Shown in pieces: positions 20,702 to 20,832 of a DNA stretch of 20,832 bases. The stretch covers positions 1-20,832 of the IMG/VR virus record IMGVR_UViG_3300021373_002313; one strand, written 5' to 3'. The translations under genes and the position numbers were made by a program. Origin of the DNA: a virus. The notes under the pieces were generated by a model. It searched no databases, was not told the DNA's origin, and saw only the letters and a list, made by a program, of their open reading frames with translations. Numbering within the stretch: the stretch's first letter is position 1; each line of letters opens with the position of its first letter.

Positions 20702-20832
20702 CAAGTAATTCCTCAATAAAGTTGAAATGTCTTTCATATACATGGAAGTTTGATGCTGTCCAAATCAGATTACCAACTTCAATACCAAGATCTTCAGCAA
20801 GTTGATTCTGAACATATCTTGCCCAAGCATAA
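20682..20832 (-). CDS. thymidylate synthase or dCMP hydroxymethylase, C-terminal fragment
   Basis: Hand translation of the minus strand from the right edge gives 49 residues and TAA at 20684-20682. They begin YAWARYVQNQLAEDLGI and contain LIWTASNFHVYERHFNFIEE. This lines up with the C-terminus of T4 gp42 (YAWQKYV, then SIIWNVGSLHVYSRHF) and with the HIYxNH region of thymidylate synthases. gp42-type dCMP hydroxymethylases and thymidylate synthases differ at one residue, Asp versus Asn, which should be the codon just before the first Tyr. Only its last base (T) is inside the window, and both GAT and AAT fit, so the two cannot be told apart here. Confidence 0.75.
   Translation of the reverse strand, partial: YAWARYVQNQLAEDLGIEVGNLIWTASNFHVYERHFNFIEELLDGLKVG

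Noticed and set aside
1-20832. tRNA genes, CRISPR arrays, insertion sequences, integrase or attachment sites
   Set aside because: I looked for cloverleaf-type elements, regularly spaced repeats, transposase motifs and terminal inverted repeats and saw none.

Overview
This AT-rich window comes from the genome of a T4-like (myovirus) bacteriophage, distant from T4 itself and most like the marine T4-type phages. The evidence is a set of recognisable T4 core genes in T4-like order: baseplate and tail genes (gp5, gp27, gp53, gp48, gp4, gp54, gp26, tape measure) and the replication block gp45, gp44, gp62 and RegA. It also carries DexA, a dCMP deaminase and a thymidylate synthase/dCMP hydroxymethylase. 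The host cannot be named from the sequence.

Layout. Positions 1-4579 (minus strand) form a tightly packed baseplate operon: gp48-like tube cap, gp53-like wedge, an 86-residue protein of unknown role, gp27-like hub and a gp5-like hub/spike that runs off the left edge. A 90-bp divergent intergenic region with T4-late-type promoter sequences (4580-4669) separates this from a plus-strand operon (4670-9268): gp4-like head completion protein, a conserved 204-residue protein, gp54-like tube initiator, gp26-like hub assembly protein, a 44-residue reading frame and a tape measure. From 9350 to 20832 everything is on the minus strand. Read in the direction of transcription (right to left), this is thymidylate synthase/dCMP hydroxymethylase, dCMP deaminase, small membrane protein, HAD-phosphatase/kinase fusion, GT-A glycosyltransferase, cytidylyltransferase, GT-B glycosyltransferase, C5-cytosine methyltransferase, DexA, a second GT-A glycosyltransferase, gp45 clamp, a 95-residue protein, gp44, a small zinc-ribbon protein, gp62, RegA, Hsp20 and peroxiredoxin. 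A UUCG-loop terminator ends this strand at about 9271.

Regulation is readable. Four minus-strand units are each preceded by a perfect TTGACA-17 bp-TATAAT promoter placed next to the stop codon of the gene before. TATAAATA late boxes precede gp48, Hsp20 and RegA. Several start regions share an ATTATGA core that may be targets of the phage's own RegA.

Two things deserve most attention. First, the gp26-like gene ends in a textbook -1 frameshift signal: a T TTT TTT heptamer in the right frame, a 6-nt spacer and a 7-bp perfect hairpin. Its -1 frame continues into the 44-residue frame just upstream of the tape measure, the arrangement of lambda-type G/GT tail chaperones. Second, the 13.5-20.8 kb region joins nucleotide-pool enzymes, a C5-cytosine methyltransferase overlapping a GT-B glycosyltransferase, two GT-A enzymes, a cytidylyltransferase and a phosphatase-kinase fusion. 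It is a candidate pathway for an activated small group or sugar used in DNA hypermodification or surface-glycan decoration.
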